The notes: generated from the sequence alone by a model not told the origin. DNA of 45,890 bases from Pseudomonadales bacterium (GCA_023256835.1 JALREE010000292.1:1-45890), one strand, 5' to 3'; shown: positions 9,327 to 18,260, counted from the first letter of the stretch. Translations and numbers: made by a program.

Positions 9327-10112
9327 TCAATCCTCGGCCGGTACGGCGAAACCGTGGCGACGCAGAATGGCCTGCGCTGCCGGCTGCTGCAGATAGTCGT
9401 AAAACGCGGCAATGGCCGGCGAGGCATTCTTCAGCATCACCATGCGCTGGCGCAGCGGGCTGTGCCAGTGCTCGGGCAACAGGGCATAGGTGCCCAGCGC
9501 CGCCACATTCGGAGCCAGTGCCAGCGAGTAGGCGATGATACCCCCCTGGGCGTTGCCGGAGGCCGCGAACTGCGCGGCCTGCGAGACATTCTCGCCCAGC
9601 ACGAGAGCCGGTTGCAGGGCATCCCACAGTCCAGCGTGACGCAGGGCTTCCTCGGCGCGGGCGCCATAGGGCGCGTGTTCCGGGCTGGCGATCGCGAAGC
9701 GGCGGATCTCGCCCCGCTGCAGGGCGGCGCGCAGGCCGTTCAGATCGGCGTCCACCGCCAGCGGCGAGCCTTGCGGGGCAAACACCGCGAGGCGCCCGAT
9801 GGCATAAAGCTGGCCTTCGTCGCGCGTCAGACCTTGCTCGGCGAGCCGGGTCACGAAGCTTTCGTCGGCCGACAGGAACAGCTCGAAGGGCGCGCCTTCG
9901 ACAATCTGCCGATAGAAATTCCCTGAGGAGCCGAACACCAGCTGAATCGGGTGTCCGCGGTCGCGCGCGAACAGTGTCTGGACTTCCTGCAGCGCGAACT
10001 GCAGATCGGAGGCGGCCGCCACGGTCGGTGTCTGCCCATGGCCGGCCGTGAACGGCAGCAAGCAGGCCAGGACGATGGCGCCGAGGCGGCGCAGCGGTCG
10101 GACGGGGGACAT
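9327..10112 (-). CDS. modA: Molybdate ABC transporter substrate-binding protein
   Basis: PTVAAASDLQFALQEVQTLFARDRGHPIQLVFGSSGNFYRQIVEGAPFELFLSADESFVTRLAEQGLT; head of modABC. Confidence 0.95.
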   Translation of the reverse strand: MSPVRPLRRLGAIVLACLLPFTAGHGQTPTVAAASDLQFALQEVQTLFARDRGHPIQLVFGSSGNFYRQIVEGAPFELFLSADESFVTRLAEQGLTRDEGQLYAIGRLAVFAPQGSPLAVDADLNGLRAALQRGEIRRFAIASPEHAPYGARAEEALRHAGLWDALQPALVLGENVSQAAQFAASGNAQGGIIAYSLALAPNVAALGTYALLPEHWHSPLRQRMVMLKNASPAIAAFYDYLQQPAAQAILRRHGFAVPAED

Positions 10113-10144
10113 CAGAGACGCTCCAGAGAGGGGGGCGGAACCAT

Positions 10145-10170
10145 GCGCTGTATCATTTCATATACAGCGC
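10145..10170 (-). promoter_or_regulatory. 26-bp inverted repeat upstream of modA; ModE-like operator candidate
   Basis: GCGCTGTAT-catttcat-ATACAGCGC: 9-bp arms around an 8-nt spacer, 33 bp upstream of the modA start. Confidence 0.6.
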
Positions 10171-10199
10171 AGGGGCGTCCAGCCGGGCGTCGGCAGGGC

Positions 10200-11279
10200 T
10201 CAGGACAGCCAGTCGAAGTGGCGCGTGAGCGCCGTCAGCTTGAAGCCGCGGGTCTGCTCGCGGGCCTCGGGGTTGGTGTCGTACTTCACATCAGGGCCCT
10301 GCAGCAGGCGGGTCTGGAAGCTGTCGAGGTCGAACATGACCAGGCTGGCCCGTTCGTCCTGCCCTTGCAGCGAGGCAGGGGCGAGGCGCGGGGCCTGGGC
10401 GAACAGCAGGGCACGGTCCAGGGGCGACCATTGCAGGTTGTAGATCACGTCCTGCGTGCTGAGGACTGTCACGGGGGAATTCGGCAATTCCATGGAACCC
10501 AGCAGCAGGCTGGAGCCCTCGTCCCCGTAGCGCACCATGGCGAAGAGACGGCCATCGCTGGACACCACGGGCTGCGTGCCGGACAGCGGGCTGATCTCGA
10601 GCCCCGGTGTCGCGTCATCCACCAGCGTGGCTGACGCCGGCTCGAACCGTCCGCCCAGTCCGCGCTGGGCAGCCGTCTCGCTGCTCAGCGTGATGTCGGC
10701 CAGCGGATAGGCGGCCGGCGTCGTGGCGTCGGCTGTCAGCAGGCTTTGCGCCCCAAGAAGCATGACGGCGCCGAGTGCCAGGCTCAAGGCTCCCCCCAGC
10801 AGCGGCCGTGCCGGCCCATCCATGCGCAGGTGCGGCATGCCTGCGGCAGGTCGCAGCAGGACCGGCTGGGCAGCGGCGGGTTTGCTGTCGCAGTTCATCT
10901 GCACGTCCTGCACGCGGCAATGGGAGGCCAGCCGGTAGCCGGTCTTGGGGATGGTATCGATCAGCGAGGCATCCGTGCTGTCGGTTTCCAGACGCCGGCG
11001 CAGTTCGGAAACGGCCCGAGTCAGGGAATTCTCGTTCACCACCACGCGCGGCCACAGCTGCTCGATCAGGCTCTCGCGGCTCAGCACGCGTCCGGGTGTC
11101 GCACATAGCAGGCACAGCAGGCGCATCAGGCGCGGCTCCAGCGAGCGCAGCTCGCCGCTGTCCAGGTGCTGCAGCTGGCGGCTTGCCGGGTCGACGCGCC
11201 AGCACTGCAGAATGAAGGCGCTGCTGCGGGCCTCCACGGCAGGGGAGTGGGTATCGGCACTGCGATGGGTGTCACTCAT
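10200..11279 (-). CDS. CadC/ToxR-like membrane-anchored winged-helix transcriptional regulator
   Basis: LEPRLMRLLCLLCATPGRVLSRESLIEQLWPRVVVNENSLTRAVSELRRRLETD...IDTIPKTGYRL (OmpR-type wHTH); TM LLGGALSLALGAVMLLGAQSLLT; C-terminal propeller-like segment. Confidence 0.88.
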   Translation of the reverse strand: MSDTHRSADTHSPAVEARSSAFILQCWRVDPASRQLQHLDSGELRSLEPRLMRLLCLLCATPGRVLSRESLIEQLWPRVVVNENSLTRAVSELRRRLETDSTDASLIDTIPKTGYRLASHCRVQDVQMNCDSKPAAAQPVLLRPAAGMPHLRMDGPARPLLGGALSLALGAVMLLGAQSLLTADATTPAAYPLADITLSSETAAQRGLGGRFEPASATLVDDATPGLEISPLSGTQPVVSSDGRLFAMVRYGDEGSSLLLGSMELPNSPVTVLSTQDVIYNLQWSPLDRALLFAQAPRLAPASLQGQDERASLVMFDLDSFQTRLLQGPDVKYDTNPEAREQTRGFKLTALTRHFDWLS

Positions 11280-11546
11280 GTCGGCCTCTGCGCTTGCGCG
11301 CGCTGGAATCGGTCGCAGGTCGTCACCTGCGCGATGTCTTCTCTTTACGCTGTACGTCTTTTATCCCGATTTGGCTCAGCTTTCCAGTGTGGGACGGTGC
11401 TTCGCCTGTTTCTTCACATTTTCTGGATGAAAACTTCAGCTTTTCCACAGGTATTTCCTTCTCTGCGACCGCACTGTAGCGCCATGAGCTGCTGCAGGGC
11501 GGCTCCAAGGTTCGATCATCCGTATTACGCAAGAGAGGTGTCTGCG

Positions 11547-12944
11547 ATGAACAAACGTGTCGTGAGTCTGGTGTTCATGTTGGGGCTGAGCGCGTTCGCG
11601 TCAAGTTCATCCTTTGCCTTGAGCGAAGAGGCTGCTGGCAACGGGGTGCCGTCGCTGGCGCCTATGCTGGAGCAAGTGACGCCGGCGGTGGTCATCATCT
11701 CCACCGCACGCACTGCCCCGGCCCCCGAGTCCCTGCGCTTCCTGGATGAAGAGGATATGCGCCGCTTCTTCAGCGATCCCTCGGCCCCCCCGGGCCAAAA
11801 TCGTCAGCCCTCCCTGCGCGGCGCCGGCTCGGGCGTGATCGTGGACGCCGACAAGGGCTATGTCGTGACGAATCATCACGTCATCGACGAGGCCGACGTG
11901 ATCACTGTCGAGCTGCAGGATGGGCGCGAGTTCACGGCGAAACTGCTGGGCAGCGATGCCAGCACCGACGTGGCCCTGCTGCAGATCGAGGCCGACAACC
12001 TGCAGGAGCTGCCTTTCGCCAACATGGAGGATCTGCGCGTGGGGGATTACGTGGTGGCCGTCGGCAACCCCTTCGGACTCGGGCAGACCGTGACGCAGGG
12101 CATCGTCAGCGCGCTCGGACGTTCCGGACTGAACAACGAGAACTACGAGGACTTCATCCAGACCGATGCCGCCATCAACATGGGCAATTCCGGCGGCGCG
12201 CTGGTGGACCTGGAAGGTCGGCTGATCGGCATCAACACCGCCATCATCAGCGGCACTGGCACCAATGCCGGGATCGCCTTCGCCGTGCCGGTGGACATGA
12301 TCGCGTCGGTAGTGACGCATCTGGAGCGTGACGGTGAGGTGCGTCGCGGCCAGCTGGGGGTGCAGATCCAGGATCTGAACGCCGCGATGGAGCAGGCGCT
12401 GCAGACGGGTGCCGGCAAGGGCGCTCTTGTCACCAGCGTGGTGCCCGGCAGTGCGGCTGAAGCCGCCGGCATCCAGGCCTCCGATGTCATCGTCGAAGTG
12501 GATGGGCGTCGCATCGAGAGCGGTCGCGAGTTGCGCAACATGATCGGCCTGATGCGCCGTGACCAGGAAGTGGAGCTGCTGGTGTACCGCGATGGCGAGG
12601 CCCAGCGCATCAGCGCGGTGGTGGGCGGTGGTCAGCCAGCCGTGGCTGCCAGCACGCAGGACAGCGGCCGTGCGCTGGCCGACCCGGTCTACCAGGGCGC
12701 CCAGCTGCGCAGCCTGGATGAGGTGGCAGGGGCCGGCGGGCGACGAGGCGTGGAAGTGGTCAGCGTCGAGCAGGGCAGCCCTGCCTGGCAGGCCGGTCTG
12801 CGCGCCGGCGACGTGATCTACGAGGTCAATCGCAGCGAGGTCGCCACGCTGCAGGAATTCAATCAGCGCGTCGACGCCGATGCGCCCGTGACCGCCTTGA
12901 GCGTGCTGCGCGATAACCGTCGCATGCTGGTGATCATGTCCTGA
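11547..12944 (+). CDS. Do-family periplasmic serine protease (DegP/DegQ-like, two PDZ domains)
   Basis: SGVIVDADKGYVVTNHHVIDEADVITVELQDGREFTAKLLGSDASTDVALLQI; INMGNSGGALVDLEGRLIGINTAI; PDZ repeats. ATG at 11547 with signal MNKRVVSLVFMLGLSAFASSSSFA. Confidence 0.93.
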   Translation: MNKRVVSLVFMLGLSAFASSSSFALSEEAAGNGVPSLAPMLEQVTPAVVIISTARTAPAPESLRFLDEEDMRRFFSDPSAPPGQNRQPSLRGAGSGVIVDADKGYVVTNHHVIDEADVITVELQDGREFTAKLLGSDASTDVALLQIEADNLQELPFANMEDLRVGDYVVAVGNPFGLGQTVTQGIVSALGRSGLNNENYEDFIQTDAAINMGNSGGALVDLEGRLIGINTAIISGTGTNAGIAFAVPVDMIASVVTHLERDGEVRRGQLGVQIQDLNAAMEQALQTGAGKGALVTSVVPGSAAEAAGIQASDVIVEVDGRRIESGRELRNMIGLMRRDQEVELLVYRDGEAQRISAVVGGGQPAVAASTQDSGRALADPVYQGAQLRSLDEVAGAGGRRGVEVVSVEQGSPAWQAGLRAGDVIYEVNRSEVATLQEFNQRVDADAPVTALSVLRDNRRMLVIMS

Positions 12945-13001
12945 ATTTGCATCACCAGTGCAAGGCGAGGGTGACAGGTTTCAACACTGTGCCTGACTTT
13001 G

Positions 13002-13036
13002 GCCGGCTGCGGGGCACCCCCAGCCGGCATTTTTTT
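13002..13036 (+). terminator. Intrinsic terminator after the Do-family protease
   Basis: GCCGGCTG-CGGGGCACCCC-CAGCCGGC followed by ATTTTTTT. Confidence 0.85.
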
Positions 13037-13052
13037 GCAAAATTCCGGCACC

Positions 13053-14240
13053 ATGCTATTTTCCCGCCCCATCTGCCGTGTGCTTCCGGGGTCTTTCGTC
13101 TTGTCAGCTTCCCTTTCCTGTTCTCGTGTTGTGCTGTGGGCCGCCGCCCTGCTTGTTCCCGTTTCACTTTGCGCCCAGACACCGGGCTACGCCCAGTATG
13201 CGCAGTGGCTCAATGCCAGCGTCGCGGCCAGCACCGTGCCCGGTGTGGCCATGGCGGTGGTGAGTGCCGATCGGGTGCTGGATGTACAGACCTGGGGCGT
13301 GCGCGCCATTGATCAGCCAGCCCCCGTTGACGCGAGCACACTGTTCCGCATCGCCTCGGTGTCCAAGACCTTCGCTGGCGCAGTGGCCGCCACCCTGGTG
13401 CACGAACGCAAGCAGGACTGGGACACGCCGCTGACGAGCATCCTGCCGCAGCTCGCCATCGGCACCGAGCCCAGCAGCCGGAGCCTGACCCTGCGCCATG
13501 TGCTGAGTCACTCCACTGGGCTCATGCCTCATGCCTTCTCCAACATGTTGGACGCCGGTGTGGCCTATCAGAAGATCCAGGAGAAATTCTCCGAGATCCC
13601 CACGGTCTGCCAGCCCGGTCGCTGCTACGGCTACCAGAACGTCGTGTTCTCCCTGGTGTCCGACGTGGTGCAGGTGTCGGAACACATTCCGTATGAGCAG
13701 TTTGTCGAGACCCGCTTGTTCGAGCCGCTGGGCATGACGCGGGCCTCGATGACCCTGGATGACTTCCTGGCGGACACCAATGTCAGTGCGCCCCACCAGC
13801 GCCGGGGCGAACAGTGGCAGACGGTGAGCACCAATGCAGCCTATTACACTGTCGGCCCCGCTGCCGGGGTGAATGCCAGCCTCAATGACATGATCCTCTG
13901 GGCTCAGGCCAATCTGGGTGCCTTCCCCGAGGTGCTGCCGCCCGAGGTCCTGGCTCAGCAGCACGCCCCCGTGGTGGAAACGCCCCACGGCAATTACTTC
14001 AATCGCTGGCCCAATCTCGAACAGGCCTGGTACGGGCTCGGCTGGCGCGTCTTCGACTATGCCGGGCAGCGGGTTGTCCACCATGGCGGCGGGGTGCGGG
14101 GGTTTCGCACGGAGCTGGTGCTGGTGCCGGCCCTGGATATCGGCATGATCGTGCTCTTCAACGCCGAGACGCCGCTGGCCAACGACGTGGTGCCGCATTT
14201 CCTCGATGCCATGCTCACCTCGGGGCTGGCACTGCAATGA
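13053..14240 (+). CDS. Secreted serine hydrolase, class C beta-lactamase-like family
   Basis: FRIASVSKTFAGAVAATLV (SxxK); YGYQNVVFSLVSDVV (YxN-type); VVHHGGGVRGFRTELVLVPALDIGMIVLFN. Start uncertain (ATG 13053 or a later GTG/TTG). Confidence 0.88.
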   Translation: MLFSRPICRVLPGSFVLSASLSCSRVVLWAAALLVPVSLCAQTPGYAQYAQWLNASVAASTVPGVAMAVVSADRVLDVQTWGVRAIDQPAPVDASTLFRIASVSKTFAGAVAATLVHERKQDWDTPLTSILPQLAIGTEPSSRSLTLRHVLSHSTGLMPHAFSNMLDAGVAYQKIQEKFSEIPTVCQPGRCYGYQNVVFSLVSDVVQVSEHIPYEQFVETRLFEPLGMTRASMTLDDFLADTNVSAPHQRRGEQWQTVSTNAAYYTVGPAAGVNASLNDMILWAQANLGAFPEVLPPEVLAQQHAPVVETPHGNYFNRWPNLEQAWYGLGWRVFDYAGQRVVHHGGGVRGFRTELVLVPALDIGMIVLFNAETPLANDVVPHFLDAMLTSGLALQ

Positions 14241-14974
14241 CGCCGGTGATCGCGCTTCTCAACAGCCACCGCAGCATCCGCCGCTACTCCAGCACGCCCA
14301 TCGAGGAAGACCTGCTGCAGGCCATTGTGGGTGCCGGTCAGGCGGCGGCCACGTCCAGTTTCCTGCAGGGCTGCACGGTGATTCGCGTGCGCAGTCCGGA
14401 ACGTCGCCAGCAGCTCGCCGCGCTGGCCGGCAATCAGGCTCACGTGCAGAGCGCCGCCGAGTTTCTCGTGCTGTGCGCCGATCTCAAGCGCGCGGCCAAT
14501 GCCTGCGAGCAGCAACACATGGTCTTCGCGGGGGACTGGACCGAACACTTCATCATCGCCACGGTGGACGTCGCCCTGATGGCGCAGAACATGGTGGTGG
14601 CGGCGGAATCGGCAGGGCTGGGCATCTGCTACATCGGTGGCCTGCGCAATCAGCCGCGGGAAGTCAGCGATCTACTGCAGCTGCCGCTGGGGGTCTACCC
14701 GGTGTTTGGACTGTGTCTGGGTTACCCGGACCAGAATCCCGAGTGCAAACCGCGCCTGCCGCTGGATGTGGTCCTCAAGGACGAGGTCTACAGTGAGCAG
14801 GGTGACGCCGAACGCATCGCCCTGTATGACGCGCAGGTGCGGGAGTACTACCGCACGCGCACGGGAGGCGGGCACGGCCAGAGCTGGAGCGAGCAGGTCG
14901 CGGGCCTGCTGAGCGAAAAGGCGCGTCCGCACATGCGCGAGTTTCTCGCGGAACAGGGCTTTCTTCTGCGCTGA
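14237..14974 (+). CDS. NADPH-dependent nitroreductase (NfsA-like)
   Basis: LLNSHRSIRRYSSTPIEEDLLQAIVGAGQAAATSSFLQGCTVIRV; LCADLKR; AESAGLGICYIGGLRNQPREVSDLL; LPLGVYPVFGLCLGYPD. ATGA overlap with the upstream gene. Confidence 0.92.
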   Translation: MTPVIALLNSHRSIRRYSSTPIEEDLLQAIVGAGQAAATSSFLQGCTVIRVRSPERRQQLAALAGNQAHVQSAAEFLVLCADLKRAANACEQQHMVFAGDWTEHFIIATVDVALMAQNMVVAAESAGLGICYIGGLRNQPREVSDLLQLPLGVYPVFGLCLGYPDQNPECKPRLPLDVVLKDEVYSEQGDAERIALYDAQVREYYRTRTGGGHGQSWSEQVAGLLSEKARPHMREFLAEQGFLLR

Positions 14975-15189
14975 AGGACCTCCCTGCGAGCGCACCCGGG
15001 CAGTGGGCTCCGGGGGCTGCGCGAAGGATGAACCTTGTCACAGTTTATCGACAGCGCGGTGCAGGCGCTGGAATTCTGTGAAGCGCTTAACACCCGCCCT
15101 GGCGAGGGCTGGCCATAATGCTGCCGTGATTCCTGCCGGTTCCCGGCAGCGTTCAGCCACCACCGCCCCCCTGTCAGGAGCCCTGCGAC

Positions 15190-15366
15190 ATGAATGCCAA
15201 CGTGCAAGACATCCGTCACCTTCAGGCCTATAGAGAACTGGTCGTCATTCTGAAGAAGCCGTATCAGGACGTCTACCGCGCCTGTGAAGGCCGCGGCACG
15301 CTGGCGAATGCGCAGATCTGCCACACCTGCAAGGGCAGCGGCCATCGCTGGCTGAAACTGCTCTGA
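15190..15366 (+). CDS. 58-aa protein with a DnaJ-like zinc-finger half motif
   Basis: MNANVQDIRHLQAYRELVVILKKPYQDVYRACEGRGTLANAQICHTCKGSGHRWLKLL*; SD caggag before ATG. Below the ORF-track length cut-off. Confidence 0.6.
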   Translation: MNANVQDIRHLQAYRELVVILKKPYQDVYRACEGRGTLANAQICHTCKGSGHRWLKLL

Positions 15367-15479
15367 TCCTGACGGCGCAGCCCCTGTTGCGCGCTTGTGT
15401 CTTTCGCCTGGGTCATCCTCTACAATCGCCCCGACCTCGCTGCACAAGAACAACAATGCCTGCCCAGGAGAAACGTCCC

Positions 15480-16205
15480 ATGTCGTCTGCCCGCCGTCTT
15501 TTGCTTGTCTGTCTCGGCCTGCTGGCCACTGCCTGCGCCGCCGTGGCTCAGGACCAGTCCGAACCGCGCTATGTCTATGCCCCGGAACGCAGCATCGATG
15601 GCGGCACCGGCATGTTCTACATGGGTCGGGAAACCTCCGGCGTCATGGGGCACCTGGCCGCCGAGTGGCTGGAGCGTCCCACCCGCACGCACGAGGAAAT
15701 GCCTGACGAGGTGGTGGAGAACATGGCTCTGCGCCCCACCGATGTGGTCGCCGACATCGGCGCCGGTTCCGGCTATTTCACCTTCCGCATCGCCGCCAAG
15801 GTGCCCCAGGGCAAGGTGCTGGCCGTGGACATCCAGCCCGAGATGCTGGCCATGGTGGAGGCGCGTCGTCTCAACGAGAACGTGAGCAATGTGGAAGGTG
15901 TGCTGGGGGATCTGCAGAGCACCAATCTGCCACCCGACTCCGTGGACGTGGCCTTTCTGGTGGATGCCTACCACGAGTTCTCCCATCCCTACGAGATGAT
16001 GCAGAGCATCTTCACCGCGCTGAAGCCTGGCGGGCGACTGATTCTCGTAGAATATCGCGGGGAGGATCGCAACGTGCCCATCCGGCCCTTGCACAAGATG
16101 ACGCAGGCCCAGGTCAAGCGCGAGATGGCAGTGTTCGACCTGCAGTTCGAGGAGACGCTGGACTTCCTGCCCTGGCAGCACATGATGATCTTCAGCAAGC
16201 GCTGA
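15480..16205 (+). CDS. Class I SAM methyltransferase with N-terminal export/lipoprotein-like signal
   Basis: MSSARRLLLVCLGLLATACAAVAQ; VVADIGAGSGYFTFRIAAKVPQGKVLAVDIQPEML; SVDVAFLVDAYHEFSHPYEMMQSIFTALKPGGRLILVEYRGED. Confidence 0.87.
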   Translation: MSSARRLLLVCLGLLATACAAVAQDQSEPRYVYAPERSIDGGTGMFYMGRETSGVMGHLAAEWLERPTRTHEEMPDEVVENMALRPTDVVADIGAGSGYFTFRIAAKVPQGKVLAVDIQPEMLAMVEARRLNENVSNVEGVLGDLQSTNLPPDSVDVAFLVDAYHEFSHPYEMMQSIFTALKPGGRLILVEYRGEDRNVPIRPLHKMTQAQVKREMAVFDLQFEETLDFLPWQHMMIFSKR

Positions 16206-16217
16206 AGCTGGGGCGAA

Positions 16218-16657
16218 TCAGCGCTCGATGATCTCGCCACGCAGGGCGGCCAGGCGGGCCAGCAGGCGATTCTGCGGCCCGAGGGGAATGCCGGCCTTGT
16301 CCATCGCGGCCATCATGTCTTCCACGATGGCATTGAAGTCGGCCTCCGTCACACCCATGCCGGCATGGGTGTCGATCATGCTGTCACCCTGATCTGATAC
16401 GCACAGGGGCCGTCGGCCACCATGCACAGATGCTGGTTCAGCATCACGCGAAAGCGCTGCACGTTCGACACCTCGAAGTGATCGATGACGCGCTCGTCCC
16501 CCGCAATCTCCAGAATGAAGTTCTCCACGATGATGGCGATGGCTGACTCGCCGCCCAGGGCCTCGTAGAGCGTCGCCTCGGCGGGCTTGCCGCTGCAGGC
16601 CGTCAGGCTGCAGGACAGCAGCAGGGGCAGGACGAGCGTGCGGGCGCGCGGTGACAT
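16218..16657 (-). pseudogene. Group I truncated haemoglobin-like lipoprotein, frameshifted
   Basis: N-terminal frame MSPRARTLVLPLLLSCSLTACSGKPAEATLYEALGGESAIAIIVENFILEI...LNQHLCMVADGPCAYQ; the rest (QGDSMIDTHAGMGVTEADFNAIVEDMMAAMDKAGIPLGPQNRLLARLAALRGEIIER) is in another frame. Junction is a 5-bp tandem duplication at 16389-16398. Confidence 0.82.
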
Positions 16658-16660
16658 GAT

Positions 16661-17507
16661 TCAGAAGGCTCCCTGCAGTGAAAGGTAGACGCCCGACTGG
16701 TCCGGGGCTCCGGCGATGAGACCCAGGTTCACCCAGGCGGCCGTGAGGGACACGCGCTTGTCGGGGAACCAGGCGATGAATACATCGTGGGCATCGTGTT
16801 CTTCCAGCGCGCGCAGATTGTCCGGCTTCTGACGATATTCGGCGCCGACCACCCAGCTGCGCGTCAGGAACACGGCCACCGCGGCTTCCAGTTGCCAGCG
16901 TGCGTCCATGTCATCCCCGCCATGGCCCAGCAGGCCGTACTGATTGGCGCTGGAATGCCGCAGATTGACGTTGAGCAGCGTGGTGCGTCCCGCCACCCCG
17001 GCAATCCACGCCCGGGCAGCACCCACATAGAGATCGGTGCCGGCCGTGCTGCGTGCACCCACGGCTCGGGCCGTGGCCGGGTCGCGCAGGGCATGGTGTT
17101 CCACGCCCGCCACCAGCTGCGGCAGCCGGTCGTAGAGCACATCGCCCGCGACTCGCCACTTCAGTCCCACCACGTCCTGGCTGATCCTGGCGCCATTGGC
17201 CTTGATGTCGAAATTCTGTCGGGCGAACGAGACCTCGGCCCGGTCGCGGATGTTGAGCGCGGCGCCGGCGACGTCCAGGGTGAAGTCATCCACGCTGGCA
17301 TGGGTGGCGAACACGCTGCCGCTGGAAGAGGGGGTGCGTGGCATAGCCGGTCAGCGTGGCCCAGGGAATCAGACCGCCGCCACTGGCGGCGCTGATGCTG
17401 CTGACGCCGCCGGTGCCGCGCAGGCGGCCGTCCAATTGCGCCTGCGCCGCACTGGCAAGAAAGCCCAAGGTCAGCAGCGTGCAGGCGAGGGCGGCACTCT
17501 TTTTCAT
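16661..17507 (-). pseudogene. DUF3034-like protein, frameshifted
   Basis: Frame 1 (17507 down): MKKSAALACTLLTLGFLASAAQAQLDGRLRGTGGVSSISAASGGGLIPWATLTGYAT. Frame 2 (to 16661): PSSSGSVFATHASVDDFTLDVAGAALNIRDRAEVSFARQNFDI...GVYLSLQGAF. Shift explained by one extra C in the C5 tract (plus-strand G5, 17330-17334). Confidence 0.78.
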
Positions 17508-18232
17508 GGGGACACTCCAGACTGGGGTTGCGTCAGCGCGCGGAAGCCGAACACCTGGTCCGGCTGGCGCACGTTGAGCTGGACGCGCAAGGTGCCGTCG
17601 GCGTCAGGTTCCAACGCGTTGAGTTCGCGGCGATTGTCCGGATCGGTGGACCAGGGATGCCAGATCGACAACGAAGGCGGCAGTGTGCTCATGGACAGGG
17701 TGGCACTGCCCTGCGCGTCGGTGACAGCCACGTGCGCAAACTCGCTCACGTAGATGTATCCCACCATACTGTCGTGGGTGTTGCAGCCCAGCACGGCGAT
17801 GCCGGGCTGGTCGAACAGGATCGGATCGCCATGCACATCCGCGTACAGCTCGGTGGAGAACTGCGGGATGGGCGAGAACGAATACACGTGATGGCGGATA
17901 TTGTCGTTGTTGGGGAAGTTCACCGACTGTCCCTGGGCGATGGCGATCACCATAGGCACGAAGCGCTTGTTGATCTGGTCGATGACGGCGATCTCGCCGG
18001 GCACTTGCTGCAGGGCTTCGTGCCGGCTCTCGACCACAGCGTTGGCGAGTGGCAGGCCGTCCTGATCCACCACCAGCACGTGCAGGTCGGCGACGGCGCT
18101 CAATGGCGCGAGCGCGCAGGCCAGCAGCAGGCCTCTACGCAGGAGTGGGACGAGTGATCGAGACGACACGGAGGTTCCTGGGAGCATGGGATTCTGCCGA
18201 GGCTTACGCCTCTGCGCTGCAGTCTGGATCAC
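17504..18232 (-). CDS. Methylamine-utilisation-like / cupredoxin-like secreted protein
   Basis: ADLHVLVVDQDGLPLANAVVESRHEALQQVPGEIAVIDQINKRFVPMVIAIAQGQSVNFPNNDNIRHHVYSFSPIPQF...LGCNTHDSMVGYIYVSEFAHVAVTDAQGSATL. ATGA overlap with the DUF3034-like gene. Confidence 0.82.
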   Translation of the reverse strand: MIQTAAQRRKPRQNPMLPGTSVSSRSLVPLLRRGLLLACALAPLSAVADLHVLVVDQDGLPLANAVVESRHEALQQVPGEIAVIDQINKRFVPMVIAIAQGQSVNFPNNDNIRHHVYSFSPIPQFSTELYADVHGDPILFDQPGIAVLGCNTHDSMVGYIYVSEFAHVAVTDAQGSATLSMSTLPPSLSIWHPWSTDPDNRRELNALEPDADGTLRVQLNVRQPDQVFGFRALTQPQSGVSP

Positions 18233-18260
18233 TGCGACGCAGGGGCGTGCGCGACGGACA

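Noticed and set aside
16376-17507. Programmed ribosomal frameshifting to explain the split trHb and DUF3034 ORFs
   Set aside because: No typical slippery heptamer plus stimulator was evident. A 5-bp duplication and a C5 tract explain the breaks more simply.
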